From JAJRVH01 sp964505995 (GTDB lineage: Bacteria > Pseudomonadota > Zetaproteobacteria > Mariprofundales > Mariprofundaceae), in assembly GCA_964505995.1 (NCBI GenBank), contig CAZDLB010000017.1, forward strand, positions 1 through 21,849: 21,849 nucleotides of DNA, given 5' to 3'. A model generated the notes under the pieces. That model was not told where the DNA came from, did not search any database, and saw nothing but the letters and a program-made list of their open reading frames with translations. Numbering within the stretch: the first letter of the stretch is position 1; every line of letters starts with the position of its first letter. Positions 14,433-21,074 of the stretch are shown here, in pieces. The translations under genes were made by a program, and so were the position numbers.

Positions 14433-15977
14433 TTGCTGAGGCTGCTTCAGGACATGGATGCGACGACCCAGGCCGACTACCTGCGCGGCGTTCTCGAGGG
14501 CATCGCCGAAGGCATCATCATCATTGATGATCAGGGCATCATTCAGGGGGTGAACCGGCAGGCCGAGGAACTCTTCGGTCATGCGCGCGAGGACATGATC
14601 GGGCGCAATGTGTCCATGTTGATGCCCGAGCCCTTTTCCTCCGAACACGATGGCTATATCCGGCGGTACCTGCAGACGGGCGAGGCGCGGATCATCGGCA
14701 TGGGCCGCGAGGTCGAGGGCCTGAAAAGGGACGGGGAACGCTTTCCCCTCGGACTGGCCATCAGCGAGATCCACAACGACACCCATCATCATTTCATCGG
14801 CATCGTCCGCGATCTGAGCCGCCGCAAGATGCTCGAGCAGCACCTGGTCCGGGCCAAGGAGGCGGCGCAGGCGGCCAACGTGGCGCGTTCCTCCTTTCTG
14901 GCCAGCATGAGCCATGAGCTGCGCACGCCGCTGAACTCGATCATCGGTTTTTCCGGCATCCTGCGCGACGGCATGGCCGGCGAGCTCAACGAGGAGCAGC
15001 AGAAGCAGATCGAGATCATCCATGAAAGCGGCCAGCATCTGCTGGAACTGATCAGCGACATCCTCGATCTTGCCAAGGTGGATGCCGGGCGCATGCGGCT
15101 GGAACCCGAACCGGGCGATGTCGGCGACATCATCGAGGCGGCCGTTCGCGTCGTCGAGCCGCTGGCCAGGAAGAAGGGGCTGGCGATCGAAGTGCATGTC
15201 CCCGAGATCGAGATCTTCAACGATCTGATGAAGCTGAAGCAGCTGCTGCTGAACCTGCTGAGCAATGCGATCAAGTTTACCGAGACGGGGCAGATCACGA
15301 TCCGCGCCTCGGCGCGGGAAGGCATCCTGACGCTCGAGGTCGAGGACAGCGGCCGCGGCATCGAAGCCGACGCGCTGGAGCATATCTTCGATGAGTTCAC
15401 GCAGACCGGGAAGACACTGGAAGGGCAGCCGGGAACCGGCCTGGGGCTGGCGCTTTGCCGGCGCTTTGCGCGCCTGATGGGCGGGGATATCTCGGCCGAA
15501 AGCAGGGCCGGCGTTGGCAGCGTCTTTACGCTGAAGCTGCCCCAGCGTGTGCGCACGGATGGCGGCGAGGAAACGGCAGGCGAGATCCAGCTGCCGGAGG
15601 CGCTGGATGCCGAGCGCCCGGTCGTGCTGGCCATCGAGGATGATTCCTCCATGCTCGAGCTGTACCGCCAGTTCTTCATGAACACTCGCTTCCAGCTTAT
15701 CCGCGCCTCCAGCGGCCGGGCCGGGCTGGAAGCGGCGGCCGAATATCGCCCGGACTGCATCATCCTCGATGTGCTGATGCCCGAGATGGACGGCTGGGAG
15801 GTGTTGAGCAGCCTGAAATGCGACCAGGCCACGGCGGAGATCCCGGTGGTCTGCGTTTCAATGCTGGAAGACCGGCAGACCGCGTATGCGCTGGGAGCGG
15901 CCTCGTTCTTCGTCAAGCCGGTGATCCGTGAGCAGCTGCTGGAGACGATCGAAACCCTGTGCGGGGCCGGCCGATGA
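14433..15977 (+). CDS. Cytosolic hybrid histidine kinase (PAS-HisKA-HATPase-REC)
   Basis: 514 residues, no membrane segment. PAS domain at about 16-135 (VLEGIAEGIIIIDDQGIIQGVN ... FIGIVRDLSRR). HisKA with SFLASMSHELRTPLNSIIGFS and phospho-acceptor H161. HATPase with N-box LLNLLSNAIKF (272-282), G1 box DSGRGI (305-310) and GTGLGLAL (334-341). A C-terminal receiver at about 396-510 has D446 (ILDVLMPEMDGWE) and K495 (FFVKP). The frame opens with TTG at 14433, preceded by GGAGAGG about 6-8 nt upstream; ATG at 14454 (MDATTQ) is the alternative. An in-frame stop at 14388 shows that the gene does not reach into the gap. Its stop overlaps the next gene as ATGA. It probably phosphorylates the single receiver that follows. 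Confidence 0.92.
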   Translation: MLRLLQDMDATTQADYLRGVLEGIAEGIIIIDDQGIIQGVNRQAEELFGHAREDMIGRNVSMLMPEPFSSEHDGYIRRYLQTGEARIIGMGREVEGLKRDGERFPLGLAISEIHNDTHHHFIGIVRDLSRRKMLEQHLVRAKEAAQAANVARSSFLASMSHELRTPLNSIIGFSGILRDGMAGELNEEQQKQIEIIHESGQHLLELISDILDLAKVDAGRMRLEPEPGDVGDIIEAAVRVVEPLARKKGLAIEVHVPEIEIFNDLMKLKQLLLNLLSNAIKFTETGQITIRASAREGILTLEVEDSGRGIEADALEHIFDEFTQTGKTLEGQPGTGLGLALCRRFARLMGGDISAESRAGVGSVFTLKLPQRVRTDGGEETAGEIQLPEALDAERPVVLAIEDDSSMLELYRQFFMNTRFQLIRASSGRAGLEAAAEYRPDCIILDVLMPEMDGWEVLSSLKCDQATAEIPVVCVSMLEDRQTAYALGAASFFVKPVIREQLLETIETLCGAGR

Positions 15978-16333
15978 AGATCCTGATCGTGGACGACAAC
16001 GCGCAGAACATCTATCTGGCCCGCTTTCTGCTCGAGAAGCGCGGGCATGAGATCCATGAGGCCGGCACGGCCGCTGAGGCCCTGGCCTGGCTGGCCGATA
16101 ACCGGCCCGACGCGATCCTGATGGATCTGGGTCTGCCGGATATCGACGGACTCGAGCTGACCCGGCGCATCCACGCGCTGCCCGGGCTAGAGGATGTGCC
16201 CATCATCGCCTGCACGGCCCATTCGATGCCCGGGGACCGGCAGAACGCGCTGGATGCAGGCTGCATCGAATACATCAGCAAGCCGATCGATCCGGCCACG
16301 TTTGCCGATACCGTCGAGGAGGCCGTGGCATGA
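15974..16333 (+). CDS. Single-domain response regulator (DivK/CheY-like)
   Basis: 119-residue stand-alone receiver. D7/D8 (IVDDN), phospho-acceptor D51 (AILMDLGLPDIDGLE), T81 (ACTAHSM) and K103 (YISKPID) are all present, so it should be phosphorylatable. The sequence pattern 'LMDLGLPxIDGLE...ACTAHSMxGDRQ...GCxxYISKPID' is that of DivK-type shuttles between kinases. The start at 15974 overlaps the stop of the upstream kinase (ATGA), and its own stop overlaps the next start (ATGA). With no output domain, it most likely relays phosphate between the flanking hybrid kinases or binds a target protein. Confidence 0.94.
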   Translation: MKILIVDDNAQNIYLARFLLEKRGHEIHEAGTAAEALAWLADNRPDAILMDLGLPDIDGLELTRRIHALPGLEDVPIIACTAHSMPGDRQNALDAGCIEYISKPIDPATFADTVEEAVA

Positions 16334-18396
16334 GCGCCGAGCTTCGCGGCAAACGGGTGCTGATCGTCGATGATCTCGAGCATAACCGCTATCTGCTGCG
16401 CATGATGCTGGCCCATGCCGGCTGCGAGGTGCTCGAAGCGAGCAACGGCCTGGAGGCGATCGCGCATCTGGAGGCCGGGCCGGTGGATCTGATCATCAGC
16501 GACATCCTGATGCCGGAGATGGACGGCTATGCGCTCTGCCGGCGCTGCAAGGCGCATGAGCAGTGGAAGTCGATTCCCTTCGTGTTCTATACCGCGACCT
16601 ACACGACCAGGGAGGATGAACGCTTTGCGCTGTCGCTGGGCGCGTCGCGCTTCATCATCAAGCCGCAGGATCACAAGGTATTCCTGCAGGCGATGAACGA
16701 GCTGCTGCGGGAATGGAAGGCGGAGAGCCTGAAGCCGGCCGAGGCGGCGCTCGAATCCGAGGAGGAATATCTGCGGCTGTACAATGCGCGTCTGGTGCAG
16801 AAGCTGGAGGACAAGATCACCCAGCTGGAAGAAGCCAATCAGAAGCTGACACGGGAGCTTCAGGCGCGCCGCGAGGCCGAGAAGAAGGCGGCCGTGCTGC
16901 TGGCGGCGATCGAGCAGGCAGGCGAGGCCATCATCATCACCGACGCATCGGCCCGCATCATCTATGTGAACCGGGCCTTCACCCGCATCACCGGCTATTC
17001 CGAGCAGGAGGCGGTCGGTCGAAATCCGTCCATGCTGGCCAGTGGCGAACAGGACGATGCGTTCTACAGGCGCTTCTGGGAAACGCTGGCCGGCAAGCGC
17101 AGCTGGAGCGGGCCGATCGTGGACCGGCGCAAGGACGGCTCCACCTATATCGCATTGATGGCGGTCAGTCCGGTCGTGGACGGGGACGGCAACATCACGC
17201 ACTACGTCGGCATCCAGCAGGACATGACCGAATACAAGCAGCTGGAGGCCCGCTTCCACGAGGCGCAGAAGATGGAGGCCATCGGCACGCTGGCTGGCGG
17301 CATCGCCCATGATTTCAACAACATGCTGGCCGCGATCCTGATGAGCGCGCATCTGCTGAAATCGAACCATCTCGATGCGGAGCGTGCGATGGGCTATATC
17401 GCCAATATCCAGAACGCCTGCGAACGGGCGCAGAAGATGATTCAGCAGCTGCTGACCTTTGCCCGTAAGGACAGTCCCCGCATCGAGCCGATGGATCTGG
17501 GCGAAACCCTGCGCCAGACGATGGAGCTGGCCAGAGCGTCCATCCCCGAGAACATCGCGATGCAGCTCGAGCTGCCCGACGAGGCCGTTCCCATCCGTGG
17601 CTGCGATGCGCAGATCGAGCAGATGCTGCTCAATCTGCTGCACAATGCCCGCGACGCGCTCGAGGCAACGGCCGACCCGAGAATCCATGTGCGGCTCGAC
17701 TGCATCGAGGATGAAAGGCTCGGGCGCTGCGCCGTGATCGAGGTCAGCGATAACGGGCCGGGTATCCCCGAATCGCACAGGCAGCATATCTTCGATCCGT
17801 TCTACACGACGAAGGATGTCGGCAGGGGTACCGGACTCGGCCTGGCGATGGTCTTCGGCGGCATGCAGAACCATGGCGGCAGGGTGCAGGTGGAGTCCGT
17901 GCCCGGGAAAACCGTTTTCCGGCTGTATTTCCCGCTGATCTCCGAGGCCCTTGAGTCCGCTGCCGGGGACGAGGGCGAGGTGCGGCTGCGCGGCGATGGG
18001 CAGACCATCCTGGTGGCCGATGACAACGAATTTTTGCGGGAAACGATGACGGATGTGCTAGAGAGCATGGGCTTTGCGGTGCTGGCGGCCGACAGCGGCA
18101 GCGAGGCCCTCGCCTGCCTGTCGCGCTTGGACTCCCGGCCGGCGCTGGCCATCCTGGATGTCGTGATGCCGGGGCTCGACGGCGTGGCTGCGGCCCGGGA
18201 GATGCGTCGGATCTTTCCCGATATGCCGCTGCTGTTCATGACCGGATACGATACCGACAAGGTTCTGCCCAACAGCCTGCCGCTGCTGGCGCCCTGCGAG
18301 GTTCTGAAAAAGCCGTTTCCGATGGAAAGGTTCTGTTCGCTGGTTCAGAAGCTCATCGCCGATCACCCCGAGGCTTCAAGGAAGCGCGGACCCTGA
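16330..18396 (+). CDS. Complex hybrid histidine kinase (REC-coiled coil-PAS-HisKA-HATPase-REC)
   Basis: 688 residues, soluble. N-terminal receiver at 8-125 with D58 (IISDILMPEMDGY) and K111 (FIIKPQD). A helical coiled coil follows at about 140-190 (EEYLRLYNARLVQKLEDKI...). PAS with PAC at about 190-305 (AGEAIIITDASARIIYVN ... YVGIQQDMTE). HisKA has GTLAGGIAHDFNNMLAAIL, phospho-acceptor H327. HATPase has LLNLLHNARDAL, DNGPGI (474-479) and GTGLGLAMV (500-508). The C-terminal receiver, about 558-675, has D610 (AILDVVMPGLDG) and K661 (LKKPFP). The N-terminal receiver probably lets the upstream kinase or the single receiver control this kinase. No DNA-binding output is encoded nearby, so the target is elsewhere. 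It overlaps the previous gene as ATGA and is convergent with the vWA gene 16 nt away. Confidence 0.93.
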   Translation: MSAELRGKRVLIVDDLEHNRYLLRMMLAHAGCEVLEASNGLEAIAHLEAGPVDLIISDILMPEMDGYALCRRCKAHEQWKSIPFVFYTATYTTREDERFALSLGASRFIIKPQDHKVFLQAMNELLREWKAESLKPAEAALESEEEYLRLYNARLVQKLEDKITQLEEANQKLTRELQARREAEKKAAVLLAAIEQAGEAIIITDASARIIYVNRAFTRITGYSEQEAVGRNPSMLASGEQDDAFYRRFWETLAGKRSWSGPIVDRRKDGSTYIALMAVSPVVDGDGNITHYVGIQQDMTEYKQLEARFHEAQKMEAIGTLAGGIAHDFNNMLAAILMSAHLLKSNHLDAERAMGYIANIQNACERAQKMIQQLLTFARKDSPRIEPMDLGETLRQTMELARASIPENIAMQLELPDEAVPIRGCDAQIEQMLLNLLHNARDALEATADPRIHVRLDCIEDERLGRCAVIEVSDNGPGIPESHRQHIFDPFYTTKDVGRGTGLGLAMVFGGMQNHGGRVQVESVPGKTVFRLYFPLISEALESAAGDEGEVRLRGDGQTILVADDNEFLRETMTDVLESMGFAVLAADSGSEALACLSRLDSRPALAILDVVMPGLDGVAAAREMRRIFPDMPLLFMTGYDTDKVLPNSLPLLAPCEVLKKPFPMERFCSLVQKLIADHPEASRKRGP

Positions 18397-18412
18397 GGCC
18401 CGGGCCGCGGGA

Positions 18413-19195
18413 TTACTGGAACTTCAGCTCCAGCATGCGCCCCCCCGTGCGTTCGGCCAGCGTGCGGTAGGCAAACTTGGTTTCACCGTCGCTGCTGCCA
18501 AGCGGCAGCGTGAACACCGGCGCGGGGATCTGGTGGTAGTGAATGGTGTCCGTCGGCGGCTCGTCGCCGATCAGCAGATAGGCTCCGGGCACCGGCGCCT
18601 CCCTGGCGATGTGGCGAAAGGCATGGCCGATCGTTTCATCGGCGCCGACGAACGGCGCCTGCTGGATCAGCTTGTCGAACATGCTGCCCATGCTGCCGGT
18701 AAAGGTGCCGACACGATTGTCGGCATACCAGCTCACGGCGCTCAGATGCTTGCCCGAACGGATGGCGATCATGCGCAGCACCGGGATCAGGAAGGTCGTG
18801 ACACCGTGCATCGAGCCGGTCGCGTCCACGACCAGATGCAGATCGTGGCCCGGCAGGTTCCGCAGGCCCTCGACGAACATCTCGAAATCCTTGCGCCCCT
18901 TGCCCTTGCTCAGGCCCGCGCTGGCCAGCACCCGCTCGAACTGGTCGTTGACGTCGGTGCCGGCGATGCGGTCCATGTCCTGCTTGAGTTTGCTGTTCTG
19001 TTGCCGCGCCTGCTGCAGTTCGGATTGCAGTTCTTCCAGTTGCTCGCGGCTGATCTCGGCCTTGCCGCCATCCTGGAGCTGGTAGGTGATCAGGATCAGC
19101 GCGAACAGGAAGATGAAGGCGGCCAGCATCAGCAGGGCCATGTCGGAGAAGATCTCGTAGAAATTGTCCTCGCTGGAGGTTGAGCGGCGTCTCAT
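18413..19195 (-). CDS. MotB-like single-helix membrane protein with C-terminal vWA domain
   Basis: 260 residues. A short basic/acidic N-terminus leads into one membrane helix (about 17-38, FSDMALLMLAAFIFLFALIL). Asp18 at the start of this helix sits where MotB, TolR and ExbD carry the proton-conducting Asp. A coiled coil follows at 48-75. From about 115 is a von Willebrand A domain: VVDATGSM (MIDAS D124, T126, S128), a Thr near T188 (ADETIGHA) and D211 (LIGDEPP), so metal binding looks intact. There is no OmpA-type peptidoglycan-binding domain. The start at 19195 has only a weak ribosome site and follows the MotA/TolQ-like gene by 18 nt. The pair probably forms an ion-driven complex with the vWA domain in the periplasm. 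I know no named system with exactly this make-up; the function is unknown. Confidence 0.85.
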   Translation of the reverse strand: MRRRSTSSEDNFYEIFSDMALLMLAAFIFLFALILITYQLQDGGKAEISREQLEELQSELQQARQQNSKLKQDMDRIAGTDVNDQFERVLASAGLSKGKGRKDFEMFVEGLRNLPGHDLHLVVDATGSMHGVTTFLIPVLRMIAIRSGKHLSAVSWYADNRVGTFTGSMGSMFDKLIQQAPFVGADETIGHAFRHIAREAPVPGAYLLIGDEPPTDTIHYHQIPAPVFTLPLGSSDGETKFAYRTLAERTGGRMLELKFQ

Positions 19196-19213
19196 GTCCA
19201 GGCCTTGCGGTGG

Positions 19214-20218
19214 CTATTCGCCGGCATCCTGCACGCGCCGGCGCGGCAGAAGGCGGCCCAGCAGGCCGGGCCGGATGCCAAGGGCATAACGCGCATGGCT
19301 TTTGGCAAGCTCGCGCACCGGATCGTCCTCGGCCATGTCGCGGAACTGCTGATGCAGCCGCAGTGCCTCGGCGCTGAGTTCCCTCATCTCCTCGCGCGAG
19401 GCGGCCATGGCTTCGCGCAGCAGACCGAGATTCTCGTTCAGCCGGACGACACCCGCCTCAAACGAGCGCAGATCCCGCTCCGGGCTCGGCTCCATGTCCG
19501 CTGAGGCATGCACGAGAAACGATCGCAGCATCAGATCCTGCAGGCTGTTGACCGAGGCATCGGTGATCCAGGCATAGACACGCAGGATGATGCCGCCAAG
19601 CACGGAGCCGAGAAGCGTGGTGTAGAAGGCCACGCCCATGCCGGACATCGCGGTGCGCAGCCCTTCGAGCAACAGGTCCTGGTCGGCCCCGAGCGAGCCG
19701 AGCGCGCCATTGAGGCCGTTCATCGTCAGCGTCATGCCCAGAACCGTGCCGATCAGACCCAGCGTGATCAGCAGGTTGCCGAGCAGGGCCACGAACTGGC
19801 TGATGCGGTGCTGGGAGGAGAACTCGACATCCACGAGCGATTCGACATCCAGCCGGCCGTTGCGTTCAAGGATCGTCTGCAGTGCGGTGATGAAGCGATC
19901 CACCAGAAGGTTGCCGATGCGACGGCGCTTGATCTGCATCAGCCCCTTCTTCTGCATCAGCCCTTCGATGCGGATCGCGCGCGTCCATTCCGAGGTCAGC
20001 ATCAGCGTCTGCACCAGGCTGATGAGCACGCCGAGAAGGAACATGCCGGCGATGATCCAGGTGATGCGCGTGGAATCATGCTTGACGAACTGCATGATAT
20101 CGGCCTGCCGGTACATCATCGCAAAGACGACCGAGGCCGAAACGGTCCACGCAATCCAGATGGCAATGGTCTTCAGGCCGCGCTGGTCGATGGAACGCTG
20201 ATACTGGTTGCTGGCCAA
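19214..20218 (-). CDS. MotA/TolQ/ExbB-type proton channel subunit
   Basis: 334 residues. Membrane helices lie at about 17-36, 52-74, 142-166 and 190-215. The third helix has LLGNLLITLGLIGTVLGMTL and the fourth has GMGVAFYTTLLGSVLGGII, the conserved channel segments of the family. The helix 2-3 loop is cytoplasmic (basic KKGLMQIKRRR). After helix 4 there is a long tail with a probable coiled coil (about 250-300, RLNENLGLLREAMAASREEM) and a basic end. The start is TTG at 20218: AGGAGG (20227-20232) lies 8 nt upstream, and no ATG is available in frame. An out-of-frame ATG sits between the two. It is transcribed from 20253-20280 and leads the vWA gene. The family makes 5:2 channel complexes that turn ion flow into motion or force; the specific role here is not known. 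Confidence 0.9.
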   Translation of the reverse strand: MASNQYQRSIDQRGLKTIAIWIAWTVSASVVFAMMYRQADIMQFVKHDSTRITWIIAGMFLLGVLISLVQTLMLTSEWTRAIRIEGLMQKKGLMQIKRRRIGNLLVDRFITALQTILERNGRLDVESLVDVEFSSQHRISQFVALLGNLLITLGLIGTVLGMTLTMNGLNGALGSLGADQDLLLEGLRTAMSGMGVAFYTTLLGSVLGGIILRVYAWITDASVNSLQDLMLRSFLVHASADMEPSPERDLRSFEAGVVRLNENLGLLREAMAASREEMRELSAEALRLHQQFRDMAEDDPVRELAKSHARYALGIRPGLLGRLLPRRRVQDAGE

Positions 20219-20226
20219 GGCATTTT

Positions 20227-20232
20227 CCTCCT
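20227..20232 (-). promoter_or_regulatory. Ribosome binding site setting a TTG start
   Basis: AGGAGG on the minus strand, 8 nt before TTG at 20218. The nearer ATG (20221-20223) is only 3 nt away and in a different frame that gives no comparable protein, so TTG is the supported start of the channel-subunit gene. Confidence 0.75.
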
Positions 20233-20252
20233 GTCAGATGGTCCGTCGTCGC

Positions 20253-20280
20253 TTTATATAATCAAAGAATAATATGCTAA
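20253..20280 (-). promoter_or_regulatory. Predicted promoter of the channel-vWA operon
   Basis: On the minus strand TTAGCA (20275-20280), 16-nt spacer, TATAAA (20253-20258). The spacer and flanks (about 20252-20300) are strikingly AT-rich against the GC-rich surroundings. The leader would be about 28 nt. Confidence 0.5.
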
Positions 20281-20290
20281 TGTTTGCCGG

Positions 20291-20320
20291 GAAATAAAAA
20301 GGCCCGGTTGCCCGGGCCTT
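20291..20320 (-). terminator. Intrinsic terminator after the 35-aa membrane protein gene
   Basis: On the minus strand the perfect 9-bp stem AAGGCCCGG / CCGGGCCTT (20312-20320 and 20299-20307) with a 4-nt loop runs into TTTTTATTT. It is 13 nt after the stop of the 35-aa gene and separates it from the channel-vWA operon. Confidence 0.9.
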
Positions 20321-20333
20321 GATGCGGTTTCCT

Positions 20334-20441
20334 TTAACCGTGCGTGCGGCCCTCCATGGAGATGCCGGCAAGCCAGATCGGCAGTACCAGGCCAAGGACA
20401 GCAAACAGGATAAAAGCAGGAATAAAGGTATCAAAATGCAT
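20334..20441 (-). CDS. Small single-pass membrane protein, 35 aa
   Basis: MHFDTFIPAFILFAVLGLVL is followed by PIWLAGISMEGRTHG and a TAA stop. A single hydrophobic helix covers about residues 6-26, with a short charged C-terminal tail. A GAGGGG ribosome site lies 7 nt upstream of the ATG. A full promoter (20476-20504) and a terminator (20291-20320) frame it tightly, so this tiny gene is its own transcription unit. Its codons are more T-rich (TTT, ATT, CCT, GCT) than those of the neighbours. I do not recognise a family; size and layout recall small accessory subunits of membrane complexes such as oxidases, but this is not shown. Confidence 0.75.
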   Translation of the reverse strand: MHFDTFIPAFILFAVLGLVLPIWLAGISMEGRTHG

Positions 20442-20456
20442 TCTACATCCCCTCGT

Positions 20457-20468
20457 GTTTACGTAAAC
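20457..20468. promoter_or_regulatory. 12-bp perfect palindrome, possible operator
   Basis: GTTTACGTAAAC is a perfect palindrome. It begins 7 nt after the -10 of the 35-aa gene promoter, so it covers the expected transcription start. That is a classic place for a repressor to bind. No matching regulator is identified. Confidence 0.5.
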
Positions 20469-20475
20469 TGCGGCC

Positions 20476-20504
20476 ACTATATTCAATCTGCCCGGACATG
20501 GCAA
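20476..20504 (-). promoter_or_regulatory. Promoter of the 35-aa membrane protein gene
   Basis: On the minus strand TTGCCA (20499-20504), 17-nt spacer, TATAGT (20476-20481). This is the best sigma-70-type match in the window. Part of it overlaps nothing coding; the -35 is 8 nt from the stop of the upstream cNMP-fold gene. Confidence 0.7.
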
Positions 20505-20511
20505 GCGCCTT

Positions 20512-20931
20512 CTATCGCGAGGAGATGCGTTGCAGGCCGGCCTTGACCAGAGCCCTGGCAAAGGACGGATTGGCGCGTGCGATCTGCCTGAGCGCCCGAG
20601 ATGCGAAAGCCAGCGTCTGCACCGGGGTCGTGGCAATGACGCTGGCCACGGGCGGGCTGATACCGGCCGTGGAGATTTCGCCGACGATATCGCCGGCCCC
20701 GATGTGGCCGATCTTCGTACCGTTCATCACGACGTCGGCATCGCCCTCGACCATCAGGTAGAGCCAGTCATTGGAGCGGTTTTCCTCGATCAGCGGCTCG
20801 CCTGCGGCAAAGCAGCGGTGCTCGGCCGAAGCGAGAAGCCGCTCGATCTCCGCCTCGCTCAGCGCGGCAAAGGGCGCCCGGCCGGTCAGCTCGGAGCAGA
20901 GCGAAGCGGGCAGGGATTCGGGTGTGGTCAT
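20512..20931 (-). CDS. Cyclic-nucleotide-binding-fold protein, stand-alone and degenerate
   Basis: 139 residues, almost all one cNMP-binding beta-roll: RAPFAALSEAEIERLLASAE (helical lead), CFAAGEPLIEENRSNDWLYLMVEGDADVVMNG, then IGHIGAGDIVGEIS (G84, E85) and VASVIATTPVQTLAF, followed by a C-terminal helix. In nucleotide-binding members the phosphate cassette reads GE...PRxA; here the Arg position is Pro (SPPVAS, 92-97), so cAMP binding is doubtful. There is no DNA-binding or kinase domain. The start at 20931 has GGAGG 9 nt upstream. Its promoter is back to back with that of purC. It may be a structural or protein-binding module; function unknown. Confidence 0.86.
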   Translation of the reverse strand: MTTPESLPASLCSELTGRAPFAALSEAEIERLLASAEHRCFAAGEPLIEENRSNDWLYLMVEGDADVVMNGTKIGHIGAGDIVGEISTAGISPPVASVIATTPVQTLAFASRALRQIARANPSFARALVKAGLQRISSR

Positions 20932-20967
20932 GGCAGGATTCCTCCCTTTTCGTGCAACGCCGTTTCC

Positions 20968-20995
20968 AGCCTAGCGCCTGCCCGCAGGCGGGCAA
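20968..20995 (-). promoter_or_regulatory. Predicted promoter of the cNMP-fold gene
   Basis: On the minus strand TTGCCC (20990-20995), 16-nt spacer, TAGGCT (20968-20973). The -35 and spacer overlap the imperfect palindrome TGCCCGCAGGCGGGCA (20979-20994). Only 3 nt separate this -35 from the purC -35. Confidence 0.55.
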
Positions 20996-20998
20996 GCC

Positions 20999-21027
20999 TT
21001 GCTCCGGCGCGGCCCTGTTCGTAGGCT
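20999..21027 (+). promoter_or_regulatory. Predicted purC promoter
   Basis: TTGCTC (20999-21004), 17-nt spacer, TAGGCT (21022-21027). The leader to the ATG at 21075 would be about 40 nt and contains a 5-bp GC hairpin (GGGCC/GGCCC, 21047-21060). I see no purine riboswitch or clear PurR site. Confidence 0.55.
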
Positions 21028-21074
21028 GCCACGCTTCCATTTCAGGGGGCCTGCGGGCCCACAGGAGTTCAGGC

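Noticed and set aside
14392..14439. 15-codon frame (MALRSRLRPRERADC) just before the first kinase, a possible leader peptide
   Set aside because: No ribosome site and nothing regulatory in its composition. It lies next to the assembly gap and overlaps the kinase start by chance.
14376..15383. 335-codon minus-strand frame opposite the first kinase
   Set aside because: Low-complexity Leu/Asp/Gln shadow of the HisKA/HATPase coding sequence.
18397..18406. GGCCCGGGCC palindrome between the second hybrid kinase and the vWA gene
   Set aside because: Ten GC-only bases with no loop or T-run; expected by chance at this base composition.
18413..20218. Zorya-type anti-phage defence (ZorAB)
   Set aside because: The channel subunit is of the right class, but the partner has a vWA domain instead of a peptidoglycan-binding domain, and no zorC/D or zorE-like gene is adjacent.
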